NCBI RefSeq assembly: GCF_000231055.2 | Contig: NZ_CM001466.1 | Span: 2,198,165-2,262,164 of the forward strand | Direction of reading: 5' to 3' | DNA: 64,000 nucleotides | DNA from: Saccharomonospora azurea NA-128 | GTDB taxonomy: Bacteria > Actinomycetota > Actinomycetes > Mycobacteriales > Pseudonocardiaceae | Shown here: piece after piece, positions 1-31,900 of the stretch | Numbering within the stretch: position 1 is the first letter of the stretch | Layout: each line of letters begins with the position of its first letter | Translations under genes and position numbers: made by a program | Notes under the pieces: model-generated | Database searches by the model: none | What the model was told of the DNA's origin: nothing | Seen by the model: only the letters and a program-made list of their open reading frames with translations

Positions 1-18157
<18,157 letters not shown>

Positions 18158-18162
18158 TCTGA

Positions 18163-18170
18163 GCCACCTC
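18163..18170 (-). promoter_or_regulatory. Ribosome binding site selecting the TTG start of gene A
   Basis: On the minus strand, GAGGTGGC is followed 5 nt later by TTG at 18157 (9 nt counted from GAGG). The codons after it encode the start of a class-typical docking helix (ASEEKL). This supports a TTG start in the absence of an in-frame ATG or GTG. Confidence 0.7.
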
Positions 18171-18234
18171 AATCACCGCAGACTGCGAACGCCCGCCCCC
18201 AGCTATGGGCACACTATTCGCCCAATTCGGGGGA

Positions 18235-18281
18235 AACATATTTGACGTCCAGCAATGCGACAACCCTTAGGCAACCCCTAG
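18235..18281 (-). promoter_or_regulatory. Promoter of gene A with tandem heptamer operator
   Basis: Minus strand, 5' to 3': CTAGGGG (18281-18275), four bases, CTAAGGG (18270-18264), directly abutting TTGTCG as a -35-like hexamer (18263-18258), then a 17-nt spacer and TATGTT as -10 (18240-18235) preceded by AAA. Spacing and repeats match the promoter of gene C base for base in layout. The leader to the TTG start is about 70 nt. The activator is unknown. Confidence 0.6.
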
Positions 18282-18363
18282 TTCGGGCGCAGGCCAGGGC
18301 AGGACATTACCGCCACCTGAACACGGAATGACTCGTCCCACTATTCTCTTGTGAATTCTCCTG

Positions 18364-21300
18364 TCAAGGCGCGCCGAGCTCCTTGTTGATGAACTCGAAG
18401 ATCTCGTCGTCCGTCGCCGAATCGAGCCGGTCGGTCACGTCCACTTCCTCCCGCTCGGCGTCACCGGCGGTCAGTCGCGCCAATGCGGCTTTGAGCCGGA
18501 CCACCGCCGCGTCGACCGAGTCCGGGTCGTCGGCCAATTCGGCGACCACGGAATCGAGCTGGTCGAACACGGCCTCGGCGCCGCTCGCTCCGGCCGGGGC
18601 CAACTGGTCGAGCAGGTGGTCGGCGAGCACCCCGGGCTTCGGGTAGTCGAAGACCAGAGTGGCGGGCAACGACAGACCGGTGGCGGCCCGCAGCTGGTTG
18701 CGCAGTTCCACGGCGGTCAGCGAGTCGAAGCCGAGCTCACGGAAGGCCTGCCCCACCTCGATGAGCTCCGGCCCGCTGTAGCCGAGGACCGACGCCGCCG
18801 TCTCGCGCACCAGGTCGAGCAGGAGCTGCCGTCGCGCGGGCGGGTGCGTGGCGGCGAGCTGCTGCCGCAAGTCCGTGCCCGCATCGGTGTCGGCCTGCCG
18901 GTGCGCGTCGTCGTCGGCCCGCTGCGCCGCCGGGATCGTGCGCAGCAGCGGGCTGGGGCGACGCGCGGTGAACACCTGCGTGAACGTCTCCCAGTTCACG
19001 TCGGCGACCGTCACGGTCGCATCGCCGTGCGCCGCGCCGAGCGCGGCCAACGCGCGCTCGGGCGGCAGGGCCGCGAGTCCACGCTTGGCGAGCTCCTGGC
19101 CCGCGTCGCCCTCGGCCATGCCGCCACCGGACCACGGACCCCAGGCCACGGACGTGCCCACGAGCCCGGCGGCCCGCCGCTGCTCGATCAACGCATCGAG
19201 GAATGCATTCCCCGCCGCATATCCGCATTGCCCACCGCTGCCCCAGGTCGCGGCGATCGAGGAGAACACGATGAATGCCGACAACGGCAATTCCTTCGTC
19301 GCCTCGTGCAGATTCCTCGCACCCGCGACCTTTCCGGACATGACGTTCTCGAATTCTTCGGCGGTGCATTCCACCAAGGGTGTCGACTGCGCGACCCCTG
19401 CCGCGTGGACGACGACCGACAGCTCGGGCAGTCGCGCCACCAGCCGGGCGGTCGCGTCCGGGTCGGCGACGTCACACGCCGCCAGGGTGACCTCGGTGCC
19501 CAGCTCACGCAGCTCGTCCGCGAGCTCCGCGGCACCCGGCGAGTCCGCACCACGGCGGCTGACGAGGACGAGGTGTCCGACGCCGCGCCCCGCCAACCAG
19601 CGCGCGACCTGCGACCCGAGTGCGCCCGTTCCGCCGGTGACCAGCGCGGTCCCGGAGAACGACCAGTCGCCGGGCGCGGGTTTCGGCGCGGGCACCAAGC
19701 GTCGGCCGAACACTCCCGTGTCGCGCACCGCGACCTGGTCCTCGGTGCCGTCGGCGAGGACGGCGAGGACGGCGTCCGTCTGCTCGCCCGCGTCGACGAT
19801 ACCGCCCCAGACCTCGGGATGTTCCAGGGCCACGACCCTCGCCAGGCCCCACACCTCGGCCTGTTCGGGCGAGGTGAGCCGGTCGTCGGGTCCGGTCGAG
19901 ACCGCTCCCCGGGTGACGGCCCAGACCTTGGTGTCCGAGCCGATCACCGCCTGCACCAGCTCCAGGGTGGCGGCGGCGTCGAGGAACGACACCACCCCGT
20001 CCGGGTCGGCCGATCGTTCGCTCCAGTCGGTCACCAGTTCCGCGTCCAGCGCGGCCGCGAGCGACGCGCCGGAGCCGTCGGGCGAGACGACCAGCCAGCG
20101 GCCGTCGGGACGGCCCGCGGGGACGGACACGGGCTGCCAGGTGATCTGATAGCGCCAGTCGTCGATCACCGACAACTCCCGCCGTCGGCGCCGCCACGCC
20201 GACAGGGACGGCAGCACGCTGCTCAGTGGTTGGTCCGGGTCCACCGACAGCACCGTCGACAACGACGCCAGGTCCTCGCTCTCCACTGCCTCCCAGAACT
20301 GCCGGTCGTCGACCTCCTCGGAACGCAGCACGGCGGACACCCAGTACCGCTCCCGCTGGAACGGATACGTGGGCAGGTCGACCCGGTTACCGCTGACCAG
20401 CGTCGTCCAGTCGACGGCGACTCCGCTCGCGTAGAGGGTGCCGAGGGCGGCGAGCACGGTGCGGGGTTCCGGCTTGCCCGCCCGCATCGTGGGCACGAAC
20501 ACCGCGTCCAGGTGGGGCAGACATTCCTGTGCCAGCGCGGTCAGCACCCCGTCGGGGCCGAGTTCCACGAACACCGTCACGCCGTCGTCGGCCAGGGTGC
20601 GCACACCGTCGCAGAACCGCACGGCCCGGCGCACGTGCGTCACCCAATACTCCGGCGACGCCAGGTCGGTCGCGCGTTGCCCCGTCACGTTGGACACCAC
20701 GGGGATCTCGGGCTCGCGGAACTCGATGCCGCGGAGGGTCTCCGCGAACTCGGCCAGCATCGGTTCCATCAGCGGGGAGTGGAACGCGTGGCTGACGGTC
20801 AGGCGCTTGGTCTTGCGGCCCTGCGCGGTGAACACCTCGGCGACGGCCAGGGCGGCCTTCTCCTCGCCGGAGACGACCACCGAACGCGGGCCGTTCACCG
20901 CGGCGATGTCGACCTCGCCCGCCGCCTCCTTGAGCTGCACCTGGACCTCGTCCTCGGTGGCCTCGACGGCCACCATCGCCCCGCCGGTCGGCAGGGCCTG
21001 CATCAACCGGCCCCGCGCGGCCACGAGCGCGCACGCGTCGGCCAGCGAGAACACGCCCGCGACGTGCGCGGCGGCGATCTCGCCGATGGAATGCCCGAGC
21101 AGGTAGTCCGGGCGGACTCCCCACGATTCGAGCAGCCGGAACAGCGCCACCTCGACCGCGAACAGTGCGGGCTGCGCGTACCCGGTCCGGTCGAGCAGCT
21201 CCGGCTCGGTGAGCATCACCTCGCGCAACGGCAGGTCGAGCAGCTCGTCGAGGTGCGCACACGCGGCGTCGAGCGCCTCGGCGAACACGGGGAACTCGGT

Positions 21301-22929
21301 GTACAGCTCACGGCTCATGCCGGCCCGCTGCGCACCCTGCCCGGTGAACAGGAACGCGATCCGCCCGTCGCCCGTCACACCGCGCACGACCGCGGGAGCC
21401 GAGCCGCCGTTCGCGACCGTGTCCAGGGCGGTGAGCAGCTCCGCCCGGTCCGTGCCGAACACGACCGCGCGGTGGTCCATGGAGGACCGCGTGGTCGCCA
21501 GCGAGTAGGCGACGTCCGTGACGTCCGGGCCGGTGGCGGCGACGAACGTCGCCAACTCGGTCGCGCGGGCGCGGAGTGCGGCCTCGCTCTTGCCGGACAG
21601 CACCCACGGGACCAGGGACGGCCTGGTCGGCGTCACCGGCGTGGACTCGGTTCTCGGTGCCTCCTCGATGATGGTGTGTGCGTTGGTGCCGCTGATGCCG
21701 AACGACGACACCGCGGCTCGTCGGGGCGTGTCGCCGGGTTTCCACGGCTGTGGCTCGGTGAGCAGCTCCACCGCACCGGACGACCAGTCCACATGCGACG
21801 ACGGCTCGTCGACGTGCAACGTCTTCGGCAACACACCGTGGCGCATCGCCATGACCATCTTGATGATGCCCGCGACACCCGCGGCGGCCTGCGTGTGACC
21901 GATGTTGGACTTCACCGAGCCCAGCCACAACGGCCGGTCGCGATCCTGGCCGTAGGTCGCCAGCAACGCCTGGGCCTCGATCGGGTCACCCAACGCGGTC
22001 CCCGTACCGTGCGCCTCCACCGCGTCGACCTCCGCGGGCCGCAGCCCGGCGTTCGCCAGCGCGGCCTGGATCACCCGGCGCTGCGACGGACCGTTCGGCG
22101 CGGTCAGACCGTTGGACGCGCCGTCCTGGTTCACCGCACTGCCCCGCACCACCGCCAGGACTTCGTGCCCGTTGCGCTGGGCGTCGGACAGCCGCTCCAC
22201 CAGGAGCATGCCCACACCCTCGCCCCAGCCGGTGCCGTCGGCGGCCTCGGCGAACGCCTTGCACCGACCGTCCGAGGCCAGGCCGCTCTGGGCGCCGAAC
22301 TCGACGAACGCACCCGGGGTCGCCATGACGCTGACCCCACCGACCAGCGCGAGGTTGCACTCGCCCGTGAGCAGGGCCTGGGTCGCCAGGTGCAGGGCGA
22401 CCAGCGACGACGAGCACGCCGTGTCCACCGTGACCGCCGGACCCTCCAGCCCGAACGTGTACGACACGCGACCGGACATCACACTCGCCGAGTTGCCCGT
22501 GCCACGGTGCCCGCCGAAGTCGTCGGTGGACTCCAGCAGCAGCGTGAGGTAGTCCTGGCCGTTCGACCCGACGAACACCCCGGTCCGGCTGCCCCGCAAC
22601 GACACCGGGTCGATGCCCGCCCGCTCGAACGTCTCCCACGACGTCTCCAGCAGCAACCGCTGCTGCGGGTCCATGGCCGTGGCCTCACGCGGCGAGATGC
22701 CGAAGAACGCCGGGTCGAAGTGACCGGCGTCGTGCAGGAAGCCGCCCTGGTCGACGTACCCGCCGCCGCGGTGGTCGAGGTCCCAGCCGCGGTCGGTGGG
22801 GAATCCCGTCATCGCGTCCACGCCGTCGGAGAGCAGCTGCCAGAACTGCTCCGGTGTCGACACCCCGCCGGGGAAGCGGCACCCGATACCGACGATCGCG
22901 ATCGGCTCCTCGACGCGCGCGGCCTGCAC
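18364..22929 (-). other. PKS module B4: KS-AT(malonyl)-KR(A-type)-ACP plus C-terminal docking
   Basis: The AT has HAFH near 20790. The KR has [15 protein letters not shown] (A-type, catalytic residues intact). About 100 residues follow the ACP, ending in an acidic docking helix ([12 protein letters not shown]). Confidence 0.87.
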
Positions 22930-25900
22930 CACGGTCTCCGTCGTGGTCCGGTCCGCACCGACGAGTTCGTCGCACAACCAGGCGGCGAGCGCGGCGGGTG
23001 TCGGGTAGTCGAACACCAGGCTGCTCGGCAACGACAGTCCGGTGACGGTGCCCAGGGCGTTGCGCAGCTCCACCGCGGTGAGCGAGTCGAAGCCGAGCTC
23101 CCGGAACGCGCGATCGCTCGTCACCGACTCCGGCCCCGGATAACCGAGCACGGTCGCCGCTTCGGCGCGGACGACCTCCAGAACGCGTGCTTCCTGCTGC
23201 TGCCGGGACAACCCGGCCACGGCACCGGCGAGCGAGTCCGGCGCAGGCTCACGTCGAGCTGGTTCGGCCACCGCCGCATCCGGCAGCTCCGCCAGGAGCC
23301 GACCGCCGAGCAGCGGGCCGAACCTCGGCCAGTCCACGTCGGCCACGACGAGCGCGGGATGCGTCGACCCGACGGCGTCGGCCAGGGCCTGCACCGCGCT
23401 GCCGGGGTCGAGAGCCGGCAGGCCCAGGGCCGCGAGGTCGTCGGCGACACCCGCGGCCATGCCCTCGCCCGCCCACGGGCCCCACGCGATGGCCGTTCCC
23501 GGCAGGCCGTCCGCCCGCCGCTGCTCGATCAACGCGTCGAGGTGGGCGTTGGCCGCCGCGTAGCTCGCCTGACCGGCGCTGCCGATCGCACCGGCGAACG
23601 CGGAGAACACCACGAACGCGTCGAGGTCGCCCGTCAGCTCGTGCAGCAGAGTCGCCCCGTCGACCTTCGCCCGCAGCACCCCTCGGACGCGATCGGGGGT
23701 CAGCCCCTCGATGACACCGTCGTCCAGCACGCCGGCCGCATGCACGACCGCCGAGGGCGGTGTGTCACGGACCAGCTCCGCGACGGCCTCGCGGTCGGTG
23801 AGGTCGCACGCCACGACGCTCACCTCGGCACCGAGCTCCCGCAGTGCCGCGGTCAACGCCTCGGCGCCCTCCGCGGCAGGCCCGCGACGGCTCACCAGCA
23901 CGAGGTGTTCGGCCCCGTTGGCCGCGGCCCAGCGCGCGACGTGGCCGCCGAGCGCTCCCGTCCCGCCGGTGATCAACACCGTGCCGCGAGGCTGCCACGG
24001 GCTCTCCACCGGTTCGGTCACCCGCACCAACCGGCGGGCGAACACCCCGGACCGCCGGACGGCGACCTGGTCCTCGTCCGCTTCCAGCACCCCGAGCATC
24101 CGCGCGCACGTCCCCGCGTCGGCGTCGACCGGCAGGTCGATCAGACCGCCCCAGCGGTCCGGCTGCTCCAGCGCAGCCACCCGGCCGAAGCCCCAGAGCT
24201 GGGCCTGGGCGGGATCGTCGACGCGCTCCCCCGGACCGGTCGACACGGCTCCGCGCGTGACGGCCCAGACCCGCGCCTCGATCTGCGCGTCACCCACGGC
24301 CTGGACGAGCGCGAGGAGGTCGACCACGTCGGTCAGGAGCGACACCACCGCCTTCGGCGCTTCGTCGACCTCCCGCAAGCGAGTGGCGAGGGTCTGCCGG
24401 TCGGCGCTCTCGACGACCGTGGCTCGCTCACCGAACACGGACAGCAGGTGGTCGTCCGCGGGTCCGCTGGGCACCACGATCAGCCAGTCGCCCTGCGGGC
24501 GCGGCTCGGGCAGCCGCACCGGGCGCCACGAGATGCGGTACTGCCACGACTGCAGCGACGCGCTGCGGCGCCACGCCGACAACGCGGGCAGCACGTCCGC
24601 GAGCACCCGCTGATCGACCCGCAGCGAAGCGGACAGGGATTCGAGGTCCTCCCGCTCGACCGCGTCCCAGAAGCGGGCGTCCACATCCGACAGTTCGGTG
24701 GCGGCCGGCTCGGAGCCGCTCAGCCAGTACCGTTCGCGTTGGAAGGCGTAGGTGGGCAGGTCGATACGGGTGCCCTGGACCAGCGTGGTCCAGTCGACGG
24801 CAACGCCACGGCAGTGCATCGCGGCCAACGCGCCGATCGCCGTGCGCACCTCGGGACGGTCGCCCCGCAGCACCGGCACGAACAGACCCTCGGACACCGA
24901 CTGCTGCGCCATCCCCGACAACACACCGTCAGGACCGAGCTCGACGAAGTTGCTCACACCCTGCGCAGCCAGGGTGGTGACGCCGTCGGCGAAGCGCACC
25001 GCTTCCCGCACGTGCGAGACCCAGTACTCCGGCGAAGCCAGGTCGTTCGACAGCTCGCCGGTCAGGTTCGACACCACCGGAATCCGCGGCTGCTGGAACA
25101 CAAGCCCGCCAAGGACCTCGCGGAACTCGTCCAGCATCGGCTCCATCAACGGCGAATGGAACGCATGACTGACAGCGAGCCGCTTCGTCTTACGACCCCG
25201 AGCAGAGAACTCCTCCGCCACCGCAAGCACAGCCGACTCGACACCAGAGATCACCACGGAGCTCGGGCCGTTGATCGCGGCAATCCCGAACTCGTCGGTC
25301 GGCTCGAACTCGTCTTCAGTGCCCTCGATCGCCACCATCGCCCCACCAGCAGGCAGAGCCTGCATCAAACGCCCACGAGCGGCCACCAGCGTGCACGCAT
25401 CTTCCAACGACAACACACCGGCAACATGAGCGGCAGCGATCTCACCGATCGAATGCCCCATCAGGAAATCGGGGCGCACACCCCACGACTCCAGCAGCCG
25501 GAACAACGCCACCTCGACCGCGAACAACGCAGCCTGCGCGAACTCCGTCTGATTCAGCTCTTGCTCGTCACCCTCGATCACCTCACGCAAACGCGGATGC
25601 AACAGCTCACACGCCGCATCAAACGCCTCAGCGAACACCGGGAACTCGCCATACAGCTCACGCCCCATGCCCACCCGCTGCGCACCCTGGCCCGTGAACA
25701 GGAACGCCGTCTTCCCCGCGCCGACGGTTCCGCGGACCACGTCGGCCGACGATGCGCCGTCGGCCAGGGCTTCGAGCGCGTGGACGAGCTCGGCGCGGTC
25801 GTGCCCCAGCACAACCGCCTGCTCGGGCAGAGCCGCGCGGCTGGTGGCGAGGGAGAACGCGACGTCCTCGACCCGGGCGGTGTTCGCGAGCGGCAGCAGC

Positions 25901-28900
25901 CGCGCCGCCTGAGCACGCAGCGCGGCCTCGGTCTTGGCCGACAGCACCCACGGCACCACCGAGGGCACCGGGGCCCGCTCGGCCGTCTCCGGCGTCGCCG
26001 GCGTCCCCGCCTGTTCGAGGATCACGTGGGCGTTGGTGCCGCTCACACCGAACGACGAGACCGCCGCTCGCCGGGGACGTCCGTCCTCCCCCCACGGCCG
26101 GGGTTCGGTCAGCAGTGACAACGGGCCGGAGTCCCAGTCGATCCGGGAGGTCGACCGCTCGGCGTGCAGGGTGCTCGGCAGCAGGCCGTGCCCCATGGCC
26201 AGCACCATCTTGATCACGCCCGCGACGCCCGCGGCGGCCTGCGTGTGCCCGATGTTCGACTTCACCGAGCCCAGCCAGAGCGGCCGGTCGCGGTCCTTGC
26301 CGTAGGTGGCCAGCAGCGCCTGCGCCTCGATCGGGTCACCCAGCGCCGTACCGGTGCCGTGCGCCTCGACGGCGTCCACATCGGACGGAGTCAGACCGGC
26401 GCTGGTGAGCGCGTCGCGGATCACCCGCTGCTGCGACGGACCGTTCGGTGCGGTGAGGCCGTTGGACGCACCGTCCTGGTTCACCGCGCTCCCGCGCATG
26501 ACCGCCAGGACCCGGTGTCCCTTGCGCTGCGCGTCCGACAGCCGTTCCACCAGCAACACACCGGCGCCCTCACCCCAGCCGGTGCCGTCCGCGTCGTCCG
26601 CGAACGCCTTGCACCGACCGTCGGAAGCGAGGCCGCCCTGCGCGCTGAAGCCTTCGAAGGCGGTGGGCGTCGACATGATCGTCACGCCGCCCGCCAGGGC
26701 CATGTCGCACTCTCCCTGGCGCAGCGCCTGCGCCGCCCAGTGCAGCGCCACCAGCGAGGACGAACACGCGGTGTCGACCGTGACCGCGGGGCCTTCGAGA
26801 CCGAACGTGTACGCGACCCGACCGGACACGACGCTGGGCGTGGTGCCGATCATCAGGTGCGCTTCGACGGATTCCGGGAGGTCGTCGACACCGGCGGCGT
26901 ATCCCTGGGGACCGGCACCGACGAACACGCCCGTGCGGCTTCCCCGCGCGGTGGTGATGTCGATCCCGGCGTGTTCGAACGCCTCCCAGGAGGTCTCCAG
27001 CAGCAGCCGCTGCTGCGGGTCCATCGCCAACGCCTCACGCGGCGAGATGCCGAAGAATTCGGCGTCGAACGCCGCGGCGTCGTGGAGGAAACCGCCTTCG
27101 CAGACGAACTCGCCCTCGACCTTCCACCCCCGGTCGGAGGGGAAGCCGGAGATCGCGTCCCGTCCGGACTGCACGAGCTCCCAGAAGTCGTCCGGTGAGT
27201 CCACGCCGCCGGGGAACCGGCAGCCGATGCCCACGATCGCGATGGGTTCGTCACTGGCCCCGGTGCGCTGCGGCTGCTCGCTGACGACGACCTGCGTGCC
27301 GAGGAGTTCGTCCCGCAGGTACCCGGCCAGCGCGGTGGGCGTCGGGTAGTCGAACACCAGCGTCGCGCTCAGCGTGAGGCCCGTCGCCTCGGAGAGCCGG
27401 TTGCGCAGCTCGACCGCGGTGAGCGAATCGAAGCCCAGGTCGCGGAACGGCGCCTCGGTCCCGATGGCGTGGGGATCGGGGTAGCCGAGGACGGCGGCCC
27501 CTTCCGAGCGCACCAGGTCGAGCAGGAACGTCTCGCGCGCGGTCTCGGACATCGCACGCAGGTCGCGCGCGAGGTCGGAGTCCGGGCTCGACTCCGCGTG
27601 CACAGGCTCCTCGACCCGCGCCTCCGGGATGGTCGAGAGCAGCGGACTCGGCCGGTGCGCGGTGAACACGGGTGCGAAGGTGGCCCAGTCCACGTCGGCC
27701 ACGGTGACGGTGACGTCGCCGTGTTCCTCGGCCGTCGCCAGCGCGGCCAGCGCGCGCTCCGGGGCGAGCGCGGACAGACCGATCCGGCGGAGCTGGTCCT
27801 CCGCCTCACCCGCGGCCATGCCGCCGCCCGCCCACGGACCCCACGCGATGGCCGTTCCGGCGAGGCCGTGCGCGCGGCGCCGTTCGACCAGCGCGTCGAG
27901 ATAGGCGTTGGCCACGGCGTAGGCGCTCTGCCCGCCGCTGCCCCACGTCGCGGCGATCGAGGAGAACACCACGAACGCGGACAGGTCCTCGGTGAGCTCG
28001 TGCAGGTGGCGCGCGCCGAGCACCTTCGCGGCCACGACCTCGGCGAACTCGGCCGGGCCGATGTCGGTCAACGGAGTGACCTGCGCGGCGCCGGCGGCGT
28101 GCACCACCGCCTGCACGGGGGCACCGTCGTCCGACAACGACGACAGCATCCGCTCGACGGCGTCGCGGTCGGCGACGTCACACGCGACGACCGTGACGTC
28201 GCTGCCGAGGCCACGCAGCTCGTCGACGAGCTCGGCCGCGCCGTCGGCCTCCGCGCCACGTCGGCTGCACAGCACCAGGTGTTCGGTGCCGTTGCGGGCG
28301 AGCCACCGGGCGACGTGCGCGCCCAGCGCCCCGGTGCCCCCGGTGATCAGGGTCGTGCCCCACGGTCGCGGTTCGGGCGCCGTGCCCGTGCGCGGGGCGG
28401 GGACCAGCCTGCGGACCCGGATTCCCCGGGCGCGAACGGCCACCTGGTCCTCGCCGCCGGACAGCAACGAGACCGCCGTGGCGACCAGGTCGGCGTCCGC
28501 CGTCGCGGGAAGGTCGACGACGCCGCCCCACAGCGAGGGCAGTTCGAGCGCGGCGACCCGGGCGAGCCCCCACACCTGCGCGGCCTCGGGGTCCGGCGCC
28601 TCGTCCGGCGCGACGGACACCGCGTCGCGGGTGATGGCCCACACCCGGGTGGCGACCTCGGAGTCGGCGACCGCCTGGAGCAGCACGAGCGTGTCGGCCG
28701 CGTCCAGCAGCGACACCACACCGTCCGGCGTGTGCTCCGCGAGCCGCGCGGCCAGCGAGGCCCGCTCGACGTCGTCGAGCACGAGCACGTCGGCGTCCGG
28801 CAGAGCGGCGACGATCGCGTCGGCCTGTTCGGCTCGACGCGCCACGACCAGCCACGATCCCTCGGGAACACCGGTGCTGCCCGAGTACGGCTCCCAGTCG

Positions 28901-31900
28901 ACCCGGTACCGCCAGCCGGAGACGGCGGCGGCGTCGGCACGGCGCCGGTGCCACGCCGACAGCGACGGCAGCAGCGCCCGCAACGGTTCGTGGTCCTCAC
29001 CGCGGATCCGCAACGCCGCGGCCAACGACTCCACGTCGGCGCGCTCGACGGCGGCCCAGAACTCGGCGTCGACGGGCGCGGCCTGCCCCGCCTGGGCGGG
29101 AGTGTCGAGCCAGTAGCGCTCCCGCTGGAACGCGTACGTCGGCAGGTCCACGGCGCGGGCGCCGGGGAACACGGCGTCCCAGTCGAGCGGCACGCCCCGG
29201 ACGTGCAGTCCGGCCAGCGCCGTGAACAGCGACGTCTCCTCGGCGCGGTCCTTGCGCAGCACCGGCAGGTACTCGGCCTCCGGCAGGGTGTCCTGCGCCA
29301 TCGCGGACAGCACGCCGTCCGGGCCGAGCTCGACCACCGTGCGGACCCCGCGCTCCTTCAGCACGGCGACCCCGTCGGCGAAGCGGACCGCGTGACGCAC
29401 GTGCCGGACCCAGTAGTCCGGGCCCAGGTCCACGGCCTGCGAGCCGGTCACGTTGGACACGATCGGGATCGACGGTGCGGCGAAGTCGAGGCCGCGCAGA
29501 ACCTCGGCGAACTCGGCCAGCATCGGTTCCATGAGCGGCGAGTGGAACGCGTGGCTCACGCGCAGGCGTCGGGTCTTCCTCCCCGCCGCGGAGAACCGCT
29601 CGGCCACGGCGACGACGGCGGCCTCGGAGCCGGAGAGCACCACCGACCTCGGCCCGTTGATCGCGGCGATGTCGACCTGGTCGGTGGTCTCGATCTCGTC
29701 CTCGGTCGCCTCGACGGCGATCATCGCCCCGCCCTCGGGCAGCGCCTGCATCAGGCGGCCCCGGGCCGTCACGAGCGTGCACGCGTCCTGCAGGGACAAC
29801 ACACCGGCGACGTGCGCGGCCGCGATCTCCCCCACGGAGTGCCCGACCAGGACGTCCGGGCGCACACCGAACGAGGTGAGCAGCCGGAACAACGCGACCT
29901 CGACGGCGAACAGCGCCACCTGAGTGCAGTCGGTCTGGTCGAGTCGGCCCTCGGGGTCCGCGTGCGCGAACACGATGTCCCGCAGTGGCAGGTCGACGTG
30001 GGCGCAGACGGCGTCGAACGCCTCGGCGAACACGGGGAACCGCTCGTACAGCTCGCGGCCCATGCCCACGCGTTGTGCGCCCTGGCCGGTGAACAGGAAC
30101 GCGAGCCCACCCGTCACGGGCGTGCCGCCGACCACCTGCGCCGAGGATCGCCCGTCCGCCAGCGCGGCGAGCCCGGCGAGCAGGTCCTCCCGGTCGTGGC
30201 CCAGCACGACGGCCCGTTGGGTCAGCGCCGATCGGGTCGTGGCCAACGAGAATCCCACGTCGGCCGGGTCGGTGGACTCGTCGACGGCGTCGCGCAGCTG
30301 CCTCGCCTGGGCCCGCAGTCCCTCCTCGGTCGCGCCGGACAGGGGCCACGCGAGCACACCGTGCGCGCTCGGCGTGGTGCGCGCGGGCACGGGCTCCGTC
30401 GCCGGTGCCTCTTCGAGCACCGCGTGCGCGTTGGTGCCGCTCAGCCCGAACGACGACACACCCGCCCGGCGCGGCCGGTCGCCCCGACGCCACGGCAGGG
30501 CTTCGCGGACGACGTCCATCGTGCGCGACGACCAGTCGATGTGCGGGCTCGGCTCGTCGAAGTGCAACGAGGGCGGCAGCGTGTCGTGCTGCAGCGCGAG
30601 CACCATCTTCATCACGCCCGCGACACCCGCCGCGGCCTGCGTGTGACCGATGTTCGACTTCACCGACCCCAGCCACAACGGCCGGTTCCGGTCCTTGCCG
30701 TATGTGGCCAGCAGTGCCTGCGCCTCGATCGGGTCGCCCAGCGCGGTACCGGTGCCGTGCGCCTCGACGGCGTCCACATCGGACGGCTGTACTCCCGCGT
30801 TGGCCAGCGCCTGCCGGATTACCCGCTGCTGCGCGGGGCCGTTCGGGGCCGTGAATCCGTTGGACGCGCCGTCCTGGTTGATCGCGCTGCCCCGGACCAC
30901 GGCCAGGATGGTGCGGCCGTTGCGTTGGGCGTCGGACAGCCGCTCCACCAGCAGCATGCCCACGCCCTCGCCCCAGCCGGTGCCGTCCGCGGCGGCGGCG
31001 AAGGGCTTGCAGCGGCCGTCGGCGGCCAACCCGCCCTGCGTGCTGAACTCGACGAACGCGCTCGGTGTGGACATCACCGTCACACCACCGACCAGCGCCA
31101 GTTCACACTCGCCGTTGCGCAGGGCCTGCACCGCGAGATGCAGCGCCACCAGCGACGACGAGCACGCCGTGTCCACCGTGACGGCCGGGCCCTCCAACCC
31201 GAACGTGTAGGCGACCCGACCGGACATCACGCTCGCGGAGTTGCCGGTGCCGAGGTAGCCGTCGGTCTCCGGCCCGCCCTGGTCGACCAGGGCGACGTAG
31301 TCCTGCCCGTTGGTGCCGACGAACACGCCGACCGGCTTGCCGCGCAGCGAGTCCACCGCGATGCGCGAGCGTTCGATGGCCTCGTACGAGCTTTCCAGCA
31401 GCAACCGCTGCTGCGGGTCCATCGCCAGGGCCTCGCGCGGCGAGATGCCGAAGAAGCGCGGCTCGAAACCCGCCACGTCTTCGAGGAACGCGCCCTGCCT
31501 GGTGGAAAGGCGGGCGTCGACGTCCCAGCCGCGGTCGGTCGGGAAGCCCCCGACCGCGTCCGTGCCGGACACCATCAGCCGCCAGAAGTCCTCCGGAGTC
31601 CGCACCCCGCCCGGGAACCGGCACGCCATGGAGACGATGGCGATCGGCTCGTCGGTGCTGTCGTGCGCGGCCACCACCGGTGCGGCGTCCTGCGTGCCGA
31701 GCAACTCGTCGAGCAGGTATCCGGCCAGCGCGTCGGGGTTCGGGTAGTCGAAGACCAGACTGCTGGGCAACGTCAGGCCGGTCTCGGCCGCCAGCCGGTT
31801 GCGCAGCTCCACTGCGGTGAGCGAGTCGAATCCGAGTTCGCGGAACGCGTGGGAGCGTTCGACGGCCTCCGGGCCCGCGTACCCCAACACCGCGGCGGCC

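Noticed and set aside
18282-18363. Terminator between genes B and A
   Set aside because: Only 4-bp inverted repeats are visible, with no stable stem; not supported.
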